Shown here: one piece after another, positions 1 through 8,650 of the stretch
Layout: each line of letters begins with the position of its first letter
How positions within the stretch are numbered: the stretch's first letter is position 1
From: Scybalousia_A sp052170555
GTDB lineage: Bacteria; Bacteroidota; Bacteroidia; Bacteroidales; P3
Length of the DNA stretch: 64,000 nucleotides
NCBI GenBank assembly: GCA_052170555.1
Contig: JBQNAI010000003.1
Coordinates: forward strand, 1 to 64,000
Direction: 5' to 3'
Position numbers and translations under genes: made by a program
The notes under the pieces: model-generated
Told to the model about the DNA's origin: nothing
Database searches by the model: none
What the model saw: only the letters and a program-made list of their open reading frames with translations

Positions 1-35
1 TGGGATTTCAAACTTATAATATGGAGAATTATTTT

Positions 36-140
36 GCGAAGCTTTTTTATTGAAGTGTGAATACTGCTGATTGAGATGCGAAGATAGGTTATTGAGGTGC
101 GAAGAAGGTAAATTGTTTTGCGAAGAAGGTTTTTTAAATT
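36..140. repeat. 21-bp tandem array, five degenerate units
   Basis: The word GCGAAG begins at 36, 78, 99 and 120, with a degenerate copy (GTGAAT) at 57, so five units follow one another at exactly 21 bp. The last two units share GCGAAGAAGGT, and several end in ATTGAGGT-like sequence. No gene is seen in 1-480 apart from this array, a promoter, a possible small RNA and a second array. Confidence 0.8.
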
Positions 141-166
141 TCAAAAAAAATAATGTGAAAAGACCA

Positions 167-195
167 TTTGAATAAAATTATTTATACTATCTTTG
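167..195 (+). promoter_or_regulatory. Bacteroidota-type promoter upstream of the mrp leader
   Basis: TTTG at 167-170 and TATCTTTG at 188-195 match the -33/-7 elements of the Bacteroidota primary sigma factor. The 17-nt spacer is slightly shorter than the usual 19-21. Transcription would start near 202, about 280 nt before the mrp start codon. Confidence 0.55.
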
Positions 196-202
196 CAAAA
201 AA

Positions 203-277
203 TAAAATATAAGGGTGTCTAAGTACGGTGCCCAGCGATAAGGCATAAGCGGTGTACATATAAGGAATGCTTTTTTT
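203..277 (+). ncRNA. possible small RNA or attenuated leader ahead of mrp
   Basis: Just after the promoter lies a block richer in G+C than its surroundings. GGGTGTC (213-219) can pair with GGTGCCC (227-233) using G-U pairs. AAGGCAT (240-246) pairs with ATGCTTT (267-273), and the second arm runs into seven T residues (271-277), as at an intrinsic terminator. The result would be a transcript of about 75 nt, or a leader whose read-through into mrp is controlled. No known riboswitch family was recognised. Confidence 0.4.
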
Positions 278-320
278 AAAAAGTAATGAGATATACAATA
301 TTAGAAAAAAGAAAACAATA

Positions 321-404
321 ATTTTTAATACAGGGGGTAGTAATTTTAATATAGGGAATAATAAATTGGATATAGAAAATAGTAATTTTAATATAGAAAA
401 TAGG
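321..404. repeat. 21-bp tandem array, four units
   Basis: Units begin at 321, 342, 363 and 384. They share the pattern AATTTTAATATAGGGAATA, with substitutions. The array lies between the small-RNA candidate and mrp. On the minus strand it reads as hydrophobic heptads (LLFSILK-like), which creates a spurious open frame. Confidence 0.8.
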
Positions 405-480
405 AGAAGATAAATCAAAGCAAGTACGAAAGAATAAAAAAATAGGCAACTAAACGAACTAAAAAAAAACAGAAAAAGAG

Positions 481-1317
481 ATGAATCCATTTGAGGAACA
501 AAAGAAAAAACAAGAGAAAATAGACGCTTCCATGAGAAAAATCAAGTATTTGATTGCTGTGGGTAGTGGAAAGGGTGGCGTAGGCAAAAGCACTGTAAGT
601 GCTAATCTTGCCTTATCGCTTGCCAAACAAGGATACCGTGTAGGTCTTGCTGACGCTGACGTGTATGGTCCAAGCATACCTACGTTGTTCAACATTGAGA
701 AGGGTGAGGTGATGGTGACCGAACAGGATGGAGTGGAGATGATGATACCGATGGAGAAATACGGCATAAAGCTTATGAGTGTTGGGTTTATGGTTGATGA
801 GCATTCAGCTTTGATGTGGCGAGGACCGATGGCCTCCAATGCTTTGACGCAGTTACTGTCAGAGACTTGCTGGGGTGAGCTAGACTTCCTTATATTGGAT
901 ATGCCACCGGGTACGGGAGACATACAGCTAACATTGATACAATCCTTTCATCCTACTGCAAGCGTATTCGTATGTACACCGCAACAGGTAGCTGTAGCAG
1001 ATGTACGCAGAGCGGTTAATATGTTTACGGATGACAACATAAAGATACCCGTATTGGGATTGATAGAAAATATGGCTTATTTTACACCGCCCGAATTACC
1101 AAACAATAAGTACTATCTTTTCGGTAAGGATGGTGCCAAACGTTTGGCTGAGGAGTTGAACTTGGAGCTTTTGGCACAAATACCTATTAGTGAGCAGACC
1201 TCGTTGGCAAATGACAACGGCAATCCGATAGCAATGCAGTTCACTTCCGTAGAGGCAAAGGCATTTATGCAATTGGCTGACAAGATAATTGACAAGTGTA
1301 AGACAATTAAAGAGTAA
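481..1317 (+). CDS. mrp: Mrp/NBP35-family Fe-S cluster carrier ATPase
   Basis: This is a cytoplasmic P-loop ATPase of the Mrp/ApbC family, which binds Fe-S clusters and passes them to apo-proteins. The deviant Walker A GKGGVGKST (residues 30-38) is followed by DADVYGPS and DMPPGTGD, all diagnostic. At 278 residues it starts almost directly at the ATPase domain, whereas many bacterial homologues carry an N-terminal MIP18/DUF59 domain of about 90 residues. A free-standing MIP18-family protein is encoded at 16574-16888. The CxxC found in many members is not visible at its usual place, where ENMAYFTPPELP stands instead. NifU-C follows 163 bp downstream, consistent with a shared Fe-S role. Confidence 0.93.
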   Translation: MNPFEEQKKKQEKIDASMRKIKYLIAVGSGKGGVGKSTVSANLALSLAKQGYRVGLADADVYGPSIPTLFNIEKGEVMVTEQDGVEMMIPMEKYGIKLMSVGFMVDEHSALMWRGPMASNALTQLLSETCWGELDFLILDMPPGTGDIQLTLIQSFHPTASVFVCTPQQVAVADVRRAVNMFTDDNIKIPVLGLIENMAYFTPPELPNNKYYLFGKDGAKRLAEELNLELLAQIPISEQTSLANDNGNPIAMQFTSVEAKAFMQLADKIIDKCKTIKE

Positions 1318-1480
1318 AAACAAATATTATTAATAACCAAACAGAAAAGACAATAGAGCCCCCAAAGGAAAAACAAACAGATAAACAAAAAGAAGTATTT
1401 CCAATAGGGGACTTCGTATTACAAACCGATATATACTTGATAAAGAATAAAAAACAGGAACAATATACAAACAAAGAGTT

Positions 1481-1738
1481 ATGACAACACAGGAAAGAAA
1501 AGTATTGGAAGAGCAGGTAAAAGATGCCATAGAGCAGATACGTCCTTATTTGCAACAAGACGGGGGTGATATAGCTTTCGTCTCTTTGACAGAAGATAAG
1601 GTTGTTAACGTGGAATTGCAAGGACACTGCGGTTCTTGTCCATATGCTATGATGACACTCAAACAGAATGTGGAGTTAGCCATACAAGATGCTTTGCCTG
1701 AGATAAAAGCTGTTGAGAATATACATCCTATAGCATAG
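1481..1738 (+). CDS. NifU C-terminal-domain Fe-S scaffold protein
   Basis: The 85-residue protein consists only of the NifU-C (Nfu) domain. The cluster-binding CxxC is C50-G-S-C53 in the segment GHCGSCPYAMMTL. Nfu proteins hold a [4Fe-4S] cluster between two subunits and deliver it to client enzymes. Its position behind the Mrp-type carrier supports this role. No N-terminal IscU-like or A-type domain is present, so it is the minimal stand-alone form. Confidence 0.93.
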   Translation: MTTQERKVLEEQVKDAIEQIRPYLQQDGGDIAFVSLTEDKVVNVELQGHCGSCPYAMMTLKQNVELAIQDALPEIKAVENIHPIA

Positions 1739-1904
1739 GACACCTTATATTTATAAATAAATAATACATGTGATTTGTTGATGTTTGTGATTGAAAAAAT
1801 ATGATATGCAAAGAATCTTTATTTATACGCAAAAATATAGATAATGGCTTATAATATGAATCAATCAAACTTATAAAAAAACTTATAAATACTAAGTAAC
1901 GCAA

Positions 1905-2462
1905 ATGATATACACAAAAAAAGGTGATGATGGCACTACTTCGTTAGTAGGCGGAACAAGAGTAAAGAAGTATGATATAAGAGTACAGACATATGGGGAG
2001 ATTGACCATTTGGTTAGCATGCTTGGTTTTTGTTCTTCACACCTGAAAGACAATAACCTTATATCGGACATAATAACAATACAATATACTCTATTCTCAA
2101 TAGAAAGTATTGTAGCTTGCGAGAAAGAAGAGCTATTGAGCCAACTGAGCGATGTAAGACAAGCAGATGTGGATTTTCTGGAGCGTAAGATAGACCACAT
2201 GAGCCAAGTTATACCGCCATTAAGAAGCTTTATAATTCCGTCACAATCTCGTACTGCAACACTTTTTCACTTAGCTACTACCCAGACCCGCCATTGCGAA
2301 AGGCTGCTCGTAGAATGTAACGACACTTATCCGCAACCTGAGATAACACTCAAATATATGAATCGTTTGAGCGACTATCTTTTCACTATGGCACGCTACA
2401 TTATGTTTAAGAAAAATCTAAAAGAATACACTTTTGGGGATTTGAAGCACAAGGAGAGATGA
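1905..2462 (+). CDS. PduO-type cob(I)alamin adenosyltransferase
   Basis: This enzyme transfers the 5'-deoxyadenosyl group of ATP to cob(I)alamin to make adenosylcobalamin. The N-terminal ATP-binding motif is visible as TKKGDDGTTSLVGG (residues 4-17). The C-terminal helices carry TRHCERLL and YMNRLSDYLFTMARY, which correspond to the conserved R-ER and NRLSD-LF motifs. Its 185 residues are normal for the family. Adenosylcobalamin is the cofactor of lysine 5,6-aminomutase, whose reactivase genes (kamB, kamC) lie at 24.6-27.0 kb; that link is an inference. Confidence 0.9.
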   Translation: MIYTKKGDDGTTSLVGGTRVKKYDIRVQTYGEIDHLVSMLGFCSSHLKDNNLISDIITIQYTLFSIESIVACEKEELLSQLSDVRQADVDFLERKIDHMSQVIPPLRSFIIPSQSRTATLFHLATTQTRHCERLLVECNDTYPQPEITLKYMNRLSDYLFTMARYIMFKKNLKEYTFGDLKHKER

Positions 2463-2867
2463 TAGATTAAGAAACAATATACAAACACCTCATTAATGAA
2501 GCCAACACAATATGTGGAGAGTTAAACCAAGAGGAAAAAGCTATGATAAAAGTTGCATATAGTGGATATATTGTCTTGATTTTTCCACACTTATTGTTTT
2601 TTGTATATGTCTTAGGCAATCTTTTTTTTAGTTTTTAATAAAAAACCTAAAGAATTTGATGTTTATTTACTTGGTTTAAGAGATTTAGTATTGATTTACT
2701 TGATTTATAATCAACAATTAATGTATCCTTGACAAGAAAAAAACAATAAATCACACAAAAAAAATAGATATCCATACAATAAAACAAATATAGTTGTCGT
2801 TTAGAAGAGCGTTTTGGGAGATTTACAAACGGGGAAGAAGAATTTATTAAACTAAATATAAAAAACT
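2463..2867. other. 405-bp intergenic region with a start-less open stretch
   Basis: A 55-codon stretch (2471-2638, plus strand) is free of stops and would encode a polar segment followed by a hydrophobic one, but it has no start codon at its beginning and I do not recognise it. It may be a gene remnant. The rest is AT-rich with no convincing repeat, hairpin or promoter. Confidence 0.3.
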
Positions 2868-3089
2868 ATGTATTGGACATTGGAACTTGCATCTCACCTT
2901 GAGGATGCACCTTGGCCTGCAACGAAGGAAGAATTGATTGATTATGCCATGCGTTCGGGAGCTCCTATGGAGGTAGTGGAAAATTTGATGGGGATAGAAG
3001 ATGACGGAGACGTATACGATTCCATAGAGGATATATGGCCTGACTATCCAACCAAAGAAGATTTTTTCTTCAATGACGAAGAGTACTAA
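2868..3089 (+). CDS. DUF2795 family protein
   Basis: This small acidic protein of 73 residues contains LEDAPWPATKEELIDYAMRS and ends in DYPTKEDFFFNDEEY, the hallmarks of the DUF2795 family common in Bacteroidota. The family has no established function. The small helical domain resembles those of nucleic-acid or partner-binding proteins, but nothing here proves that. It stands alone, with long intergenic regions on both sides. Confidence 0.88.
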   Translation: MYWTLELASHLEDAPWPATKEELIDYAMRSGAPMEVVENLMGIEDDGDVYDSIEDIWPDYPTKEDFFFNDEEY

Positions 3090-3316
3090 TGATAAAGAAA
3101 ATATTTGTCCATTGATAGCTAAGCTTGGATGATTGAGCATTATTACTTTTGAGACGGGGTGGTATTTTTTTTTGAGTAAATAATATATATTTAATAATAA
3201 GGAGTACTGTTTGATACACAAAGAGTATTGTTGTATTCCTGCGTTCGTATCCTTGCGTTCGCTTTTATTTTTTTAATTTAATTAACAAAAAAGGTGCATA
3301 ACGAAAAAAAATATCG

Positions 3317-3324
3317 TACCTTTG
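3317..3324 (+). promoter_or_regulatory. -7 box TACCTTTG abutting the CPBP start codon
   Basis: TACCTTTG matches TAnnTTTG and ends only four bases before the ATG at 3329. In Bacteroidota transcription starts about 5-7 nt after this box, so the mRNA would be leaderless or nearly so. No clear -33 TTTG is seen. Confidence 0.5.
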
Positions 3325-3328
3325 CAAT

Positions 3329-4189
3329 ATGAAACAGCGAATATTTAATTATGATAACCCTATGAGCTATTGGCGTAGGTCTATGATGATAGCAATTCTA
3401 TTTATTGCGATGTTGATGCTTTCATTGATTACCACTCTAATAGTTCATTACTTAGACAAAGGTTTGTTATATGCTCAGGCAATATCTACCGTGTTGTTGT
3501 TCGGTGGTACTGCTGTATTGTATTGGCTGTTGTTTGGCAAAACCAAAGAGATAACCGACATATTGTATCAAGGATTTAGTTGGCGATGGCTATTGCATGG
3601 TATTGTCTTATTTGTATTGAGTGTTCCTATTGTAAATTTCGTATCCGTTGATAACGGACAAGATCAACAACTATACGATTTAGTAAGAGATACAAGCTAT
3701 TGTGGATTAATCAAAATTATTATCGTTCTTGCTATACTGCCCGGTGTATTTGAAGAGCTTTTCTTCAGAGGTTTATTACAAAAATTCATATTGCAGTGGA
3801 GTCGTAGCATACCTATGGGATTGATTGTAACATCCATCATCTTTTCTCTTGTACATTTTGATATGGACAACTTCTTTGTTCGTTTGATATTGGGCTTGCT
3901 ATTAGGGTTGTTGTATCAGTACAGCGGGAGATTGTGGGTTAGTATGTTGTTTCATATACTTAACAATACTGTTGCATCGTTGCAGTTATGGTTAATTATT
4001 CGTGGTGATATTGAATCCGATAATATTAATCCTGACTGGTTCTTTGGTGTAATATCTCTAATACTGGTAATTTTTTTTATTGAGTATAACGAATGCAAAA
4101 ATCCTTTAAGTATTAGGAATTCCATACTTCGCATGCACAACAAACAACTTGAAGAAAATCTCAATGATATTAATAATCCTCATACCTAA
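3329..4189 (+). CDS. CPBP-family intramembrane glutamic endopeptidase
   Basis: This is a multi-spanning membrane protein of the CPBP (Abi, CAAX-like) protease family. The catalytic EExxxR motif is E142-E143-L-F-F-R147. The second motif, LVHFD, has H176, and the third, FHILNN, has H209 and N212. Hydrophobic segments occupy about residues 20-40, 53-70, 90-105, 128-140, 162-178, 184-198 and 234-250. Family members cleave within membranes or process prenylated or peptide substrates, and the bacterial substrate here is unknown. The promoter box lies four bases upstream of the ATG. Confidence 0.9.
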   Translation: MKQRIFNYDNPMSYWRRSMMIAILFIAMLMLSLITTLIVHYLDKGLLYAQAISTVLLFGGTAVLYWLLFGKTKEITDILYQGFSWRWLLHGIVLFVLSVPIVNFVSVDNGQDQQLYDLVRDTSYCGLIKIIIVLAILPGVFEELFFRGLLQKFILQWSRSIPMGLIVTSIIFSLVHFDMDNFFVRLILGLLLGLLYQYSGRLWVSMLFHILNNTVASLQLWLIIRGDIESDNINPDWFFGVISLILVIFFIEYNECKNPLSIRNSILRMHNKQLEENLNDINNPHT

Positions 4190-4307
4190 TTGCAGTTGTA
4201 TAAATTTGCATTAGAAAAAAGATAACAGATTGTTAAAAAAGCTTGATTTAAATAATATAATTAACAAATAATTAATAATTTGCAATAGGTACTCTACCCA
4301 ATTGATA

Positions 4308-6638
4308 ATGATAACAGACTCGCTTAACGACATACAAAGACAGGCAGCTGAACAACAAAAAGGACCTATACTAATAGTGGCAGGTGCAGGTAGTGGCAAG
4401 ACTCGTACTCTGACCTATCGTATTGCCCACCTTCTGGAGTTAGGAAAATCTCCTTATTCAATTATGGCACTGACTTTTACTAACAAAGCAGCTAAGGAGA
4501 TGCAAGAACGTATAGTTAGTTTAGTTGGTCCGTTGGCTAAGGCCATATTGATGGGAACCTTTCATAGTATTTTTGCTCGTATCTTACGCATTGACGGTCA
4601 TAGAATAGGTTATGCTTCCAACTTTACCATATATGATGATGATGACTCCAAAAGAGTAGTCTCTTCCGTTATAAAGGATATGAATCTTGACGATAGACTG
4701 TATCATAAAGATAAGATATTAAAACGTATTTCCAAAGCCAAATGTGCATTGTATTCACCCGAGGATTACAAAAATAATCCTACTTTGATAGAAGCTGACA
4801 TTGAAGCCAATATCCCCTTGACTCACAGAATTTATGCTGAGTATCAAAGACGTTTGATAGGAGCAATGGCGATGGATTTTGACGATATATTGTTCAATAT
4901 GAATGTTTTGCTAAGAGATTTTGAAGATATATTGGAAAAATATCAAAAAAGATTTCAATACATTTTAGTGGACGAATATCAGGATACTAACTTTGCTCAA
5001 TACGTTATAATAAAGAAGTTAGCAGACTATCACCGTAATATATGTGTTGTCGGAGATGATGCACAGAGTATATATTCTTTTAGAGGAGCTAACGTAGAAA
5101 ATATACTGAACTTCCATACCACTTATCCCGATGCACAGATATATAAATTGGAACAAAATTATCGCTCAACAAAAAATATAATTAATGCAGCTAACAGTTT
5201 GATTGCTAATAATAGACATCAGATTCGTAAGCATCTTTATACAGATAATACGGATGGCGATAAGGTTGTATACAGAACGTTTCCCACCGACAGGGAAGAG
5301 GCCGGATATGTAGTAGATAAAATACAGAGTCTGGTATCCAATGGACAAAGTTATAATGATGTAGCTATACTTTATCGTACCAACTCACAATCCCGTTCGT
5401 TTGAAGATTGTTTACGTTTAAAGAATATTCCATATATAATCTATGGAGGCGTACCTTTTTATGGCAGAAAGGAGATAAAGGATTGTGTGGCGTATATGCG
5501 TTTGGTTGTGAATAACGATGACGATGAGGCTTTTGAAAGAATTATTAATTACCCTCCAAGGGGAATAGGTCAAACTACGTTAGATAAACTCAAATTGACC
5601 AAGAATCAAAAACATCTCTCTTTATTTGAAACCTCTAAGCAACTTCAAATATACAATCCTTATAACATAACTAACAAATCTGTAACTATATTGAATAGTT
5701 TTTGCTTAATGATAGAAACTTTCTCGCAAAGAGTACAAACGGATAATGCTTATACATTAGGTAGTGAGTTGATTGATCGTTGCGGTATAATAAACGAATT
5801 GAACAAGTTAGATAAAGATGATGCCAAGGACAGATTGGACAATATAGATGAGTTGATAGGTTCCGTACAGTCCTTTGTAGAGGATGAACAACAGAATATA
5901 GTTGATGCTTTAACAGGAGAGGAAATATCCATTCAGAATAAGACTTTGGACGTATTCTTACAACAAGTTTCTTTGATGTCTGCAATAGATGTTGAGCAGG
6001 AACAAGAGTCAGATAAAGTGAAACTTATGACGATTCACTCATCTAAAGGTTTAGAGTTTGACACAGTTTTTGTCGGTGGTATGGAGGAAAATCTGTTTCC
6101 TTCTTATTTGACCGTCGCCTCTGAGGAAAGTCTGGAGGAAGAACGTAGACTCTTTTATGTTGCAGTTACAAGAGCAAAAAAACATCTAATACTAACTTCA
6201 GCTCAATTGCGTTACAAATTCGGACAAGTTGTTATTTCTGAGACAAGTAGATTCGTTCAAGAGATAGATAGTAAGTATTTGAATATTGAGGATAATGATA
6301 ATGAAACCAACAACGAAAAAGAAATAAATACTCCTAAAAAACAAATGTTTTCGTTGCGACCTAAAAAATCCATATCATCTTTATTATCAAATAGTTTGAC
6401 AGATCATCGTCCTCAACTCAAATTAAATAAAAAACAAGAGCAGAAAGATTGGTATTTAGCTCCGTTAGGAGATTTGGATGCAGGCGTAGAGGTATGGCAT
6501 GATAAGTTCGGCAAAGGCAGAATAGTGAATACTTACATAGAACAAGGGGATGTAAGAGCAAAAGTATTATTTGAAGATTATGAAAATATGAAAACCTTGA
6601 TATTGAAATTCGCTAAATTGAAAATAAAAAGAAAGTAA
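4308..6638 (+). CDS. pcrA: UvrD/PcrA-type ATP-dependent DNA helicase
   Basis: This superfamily 1A 3'-5' helicase is used in repair and in clearing proteins from DNA. Walker A is VAGAGSGKTRT near the N-terminus, the DExx box is DEYQDT, motif III is GDDAQSIYSFRGA and motif VI is VAVTRAKKHL. The last 50 residues (DAGVEVWHDKFGKGRIV onward) form the Tudor-like domain that in PcrA contacts RNA polymerase. A TTG at 4302 is in frame, but ATG 4308 gives the natural start MITDSLNDIQRQA. At 776 residues it is of normal length. DUF4290 and murA follow with 11-bp gaps, suggesting one operon. Confidence 0.95.
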   Translation: MITDSLNDIQRQAAEQQKGPILIVAGAGSGKTRTLTYRIAHLLELGKSPYSIMALTFTNKAAKEMQERIVSLVGPLAKAILMGTFHSIFARILRIDGHRIGYASNFTIYDDDDSKRVVSSVIKDMNLDDRLYHKDKILKRISKAKCALYSPEDYKNNPTLIEADIEANIPLTHRIYAEYQRRLIGAMAMDFDDILFNMNVLLRDFEDILEKYQKRFQYILVDEYQDTNFAQYVIIKKLADYHRNICVVGDDAQSIYSFRGANVENILNFHTTYPDAQIYKLEQNYRSTKNIINAANSLIANNRHQIRKHLYTDNTDGDKVVYRTFPTDREEAGYVVDKIQSLVSNGQSYNDVAILYRTNSQSRSFEDCLRLKNIPYIIYGGVPFYGRKEIKDCVAYMRLVVNNDDDEAFERIINYPPRGIGQTTLDKLKLTKNQKHLSLFETSKQLQIYNPYNITNKSVTILNSFCLMIETFSQRVQTDNAYTLGSELIDRCGIINELNKLDKDDAKDRLDNIDELIGSVQSFVEDEQQNIVDALTGEEISIQNKTLDVFLQQVSLMSAIDVEQEQESDKVKLMTIHSSKGLEFDTVFVGGMEENLFPSYLTVASEESLEEERRLFYVAVTRAKKHLILTSAQLRYKFGQVVISETSRFVQEIDSKYLNIEDNDNETNNEKEINTPKKQMFSLRPKKSISSLLSNSLTDHRPQLKLNKKQEQKDWYLAPLGDLDAGVEVWHDKFGKGRIVNTYIEQGDVRAKVLFEDYENMKTLILKFAKLKIKRK

Positions 6639-6649
6639 TAAAAATATAT

Positions 6650-7321
6650 ATGGAATATAACACAAAACGTAGTCATCTTGTGGTTCCCGAATACGGAAGA
6701 AATGTTCAAAAAATGGTGGAATATTGCTTAACCATTGAAAATCAAGAAAAGAGAAATCAATATGCTAAGAGTATTATCATTGCTATGAGTAATGTTAATC
6801 CTAACGGGAAAGACTCCCCCAATTATATGAAAAAACTTTGGGAACACCTGTTTCTCATATCTGATTATAAGTTAAATATTAATTCTCCTTACAACAAGCC
6901 TGTAAAAGAAGAAAAAAATAAGAAACCTAATTCATTGAAATATAGTCAAAATAATATTCGTATGAAGACTTACGGTAAGTTCAATCAGAGGATGATAGAA
7001 AAAATATCTTCGATGGCGGATAGTATTGAGAAGCAAATATTGACTGATAAGATGGCTCATGAATTGAAAAAAGCACATTTGCAATGGAATATAAATTCTT
7101 GTGACGATGAAGTGATACTCAAACATTTAGAAGCTTTATCTGATGGTAAACTTCAAGTCAGTAAAGATTTCCGTTTTCGGACTACGAAAGATATGTTGAG
7201 TAAAAAGACTCAGTTTTCGGCAAATAACAAAAATAATGTCAAGAAAAATAACAATGTTGTTAAGAAAAAAAATAACAATATCAAAAAACAGCAATCTGCA
7301 AATAAGAATAACTCCAAATAA
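6650..7321 (+). CDS. DUF4290 domain protein
   Basis: This is a Bacteroidota-specific protein of unknown function. The N-terminal part (MEYNTKRSHLVVPEYGRNVQ) matches the conserved start of DUF4290. The last 30 residues are a low-complexity tail almost entirely of Lys and Asn, probably disordered and possibly RNA- or DNA-binding. It lies 11 bp after pcrA and 11 bp before murA, so it is very likely co-transcribed with both. Confidence 0.87.
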   Translation: MEYNTKRSHLVVPEYGRNVQKMVEYCLTIENQEKRNQYAKSIIIAMSNVNPNGKDSPNYMKKLWEHLFLISDYKLNINSPYNKPVKEEKNKKPNSLKYSQNNIRMKTYGKFNQRMIEKISSMADSIEKQILTDKMAHELKKAHLQWNINSCDDEVILKHLEALSDGKLQVSKDFRFRTTKDMLSKKTQFSANNKNNVKKNNNVVKKKNNNIKKQQSANKNNSK

Positions 7322-7332
7322 GTGTTAGTATT

Positions 7333-8640
7333 ATGAGTTCGTTTAGAATAATAGGTGGAAAGCGAATGAAAGGTGAAATACAGATACAAGGTGCTAAGAA
7401 TGAGGCATTGCAAGTTATCTGTGCCGTATTATTAACCAAAGAAAAAGTGGTAATAAACAACGTACCTAACATACGAGATGTCAATAAATTGATGGATGTC
7501 TTGAAGTTGATAGGTTGCAAGATTGAGAAATTGAGCAACGACTCCTATTGTTTTCAAGCGGACGATATTGATTTGAGTCAAATATACACGGACACTTATC
7601 GTAAGCAGGCATCTTCCTTGCGTGGGAGCATAATGTTGGTAGGAGCCTTGTTAGGTCGTTTCCGCACGGCTTACATACCTACGCCTGGTGGCGACAAAAT
7701 AGGTAGAAGACGTTTGGATACTCATTTCTCAGGTTTTGTAAGTTTAGGTGCTAAATTCTCTTATGATGAACAAAAACATGCATACGAGCTATCCGCTGAC
7801 AGATTGTTGGGGACATATATGCTATTGGATGAAGCAAGTATAACGGGTACAGCTAACATGGTGTTGGCCTCTGTGATGGCCGAAGGTATTACAACAATAT
7901 TCAATGCCGCATGCGAACCCTATATATTGCAGTTATGCAATATGCTTAATTCTATGGGAGCAGATATCAGAGGTGTAGGCAGCAATCTTTTAACCATTTA
8001 CGGGGTAGAACGGTTGCACGGATGCGAACATACATTACTACCTGATATGATAGAGATAGGGTCTTTTATCGGTCTGGCTGCAATGACGCAAAGCGAGATA
8101 CTTATGCGTAAAGTACATTACAAGGAGTTAGGTATAATCCCTGAGATATTCGCAAGATTGGGTATCAATATCTATCATGCTAACGATGATATACTTATTC
8201 CTGGACAAGATCTTTATGAAATAGATAAGTTTATGGATGGCTCTATTATGACGATTAGCGATGCACCTTGGCCTGGATTTACACCGGATTTGATAAGTAT
8301 TGCTTTGGTTGTGGCGACGATGGCAAAGGGTAGCGTATTGATACATCAGAAAATGTTCGAAAGTCGTTTGTTTTTTGTTGATAAACTAATAGATATGGGT
8401 GCTCAAATCATTCTTTGTGATCCTCACCGTGCTACCGTTATTGGTAACGAAAGGAAATACAAGTTAAAAGGCATCAAGATGTCTTCTCCCGATATAAGGG
8501 CAGGAGTGGCATTGTTAATAGCTGCGTTAAGTGCCGATGGTATTAGTATAATAGACAACATAGAGCAGATAGACCGAGGCTATGAGCGAATAGACGAAAG
8601 ACTAAACGCAATAGGAGCAGACATAGAACGAATTAATTAA
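7333..8640 (+). CDS. murA: UDP-N-acetylglucosamine 1-carboxyvinyltransferase
   Basis: MurA transfers enolpyruvate from PEP to UDP-GlcNAc, the first committed step of peptidoglycan synthesis. GGKRMKGEIQIQGAKNE near the start contains the conserved K and N. The active-site loop reads PGGDKIGRRRLDTH (residues 118-131): the Cys of the E. coli enzyme (Cys115) is replaced by Asp121. Cys-to-Asp enzymes such as that of Mycobacterium tuberculosis remain active but resist fosfomycin, so resistance is predicted. Length (435 residues) is normal for Bacteroidota. Confidence 0.95.
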   Translation: MSSFRIIGGKRMKGEIQIQGAKNEALQVICAVLLTKEKVVINNVPNIRDVNKLMDVLKLIGCKIEKLSNDSYCFQADDIDLSQIYTDTYRKQASSLRGSIMLVGALLGRFRTAYIPTPGGDKIGRRRLDTHFSGFVSLGAKFSYDEQKHAYELSADRLLGTYMLLDEASITGTANMVLASVMAEGITTIFNAACEPYILQLCNMLNSMGADIRGVGSNLLTIYGVERLHGCEHTLLPDMIEIGSFIGLAAMTQSEILMRKVHYKELGIIPEIFARLGINIYHANDDILIPGQDLYEIDKFMDGSIMTISDAPWPGFTPDLISIALVVATMAKGSVLIHQKMFESRLFFVDKLIDMGAQIILCDPHRATVIGNERKYKLKGIKMSSPDIRAGVALLIAALSADGISIIDNIEQIDRGYERIDERLNAIGADIERIN

Positions 8641-8650
8641 CGATAAAGAT

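Noticed and set aside
182..490. Minus-strand open frame of 102 codons rich in Leu/Phe
   Set aside because: It arises from translating the 21-bp array at 321-404 and the structured leader; it has no ribosome-binding or homology support and opposes the mrp promoter.
459..923. Minus-strand open frame inside mrp
   Set aside because: It is antisense to a strongly conserved gene and has no recognisable motifs.
3201..3242. 21-bp repeat GAGTACTG/GAGTATTG (3202 and 3223)
   Set aside because: There are only two weak units in low-complexity sequence; the spacing fits, but the evidence is too thin to list.
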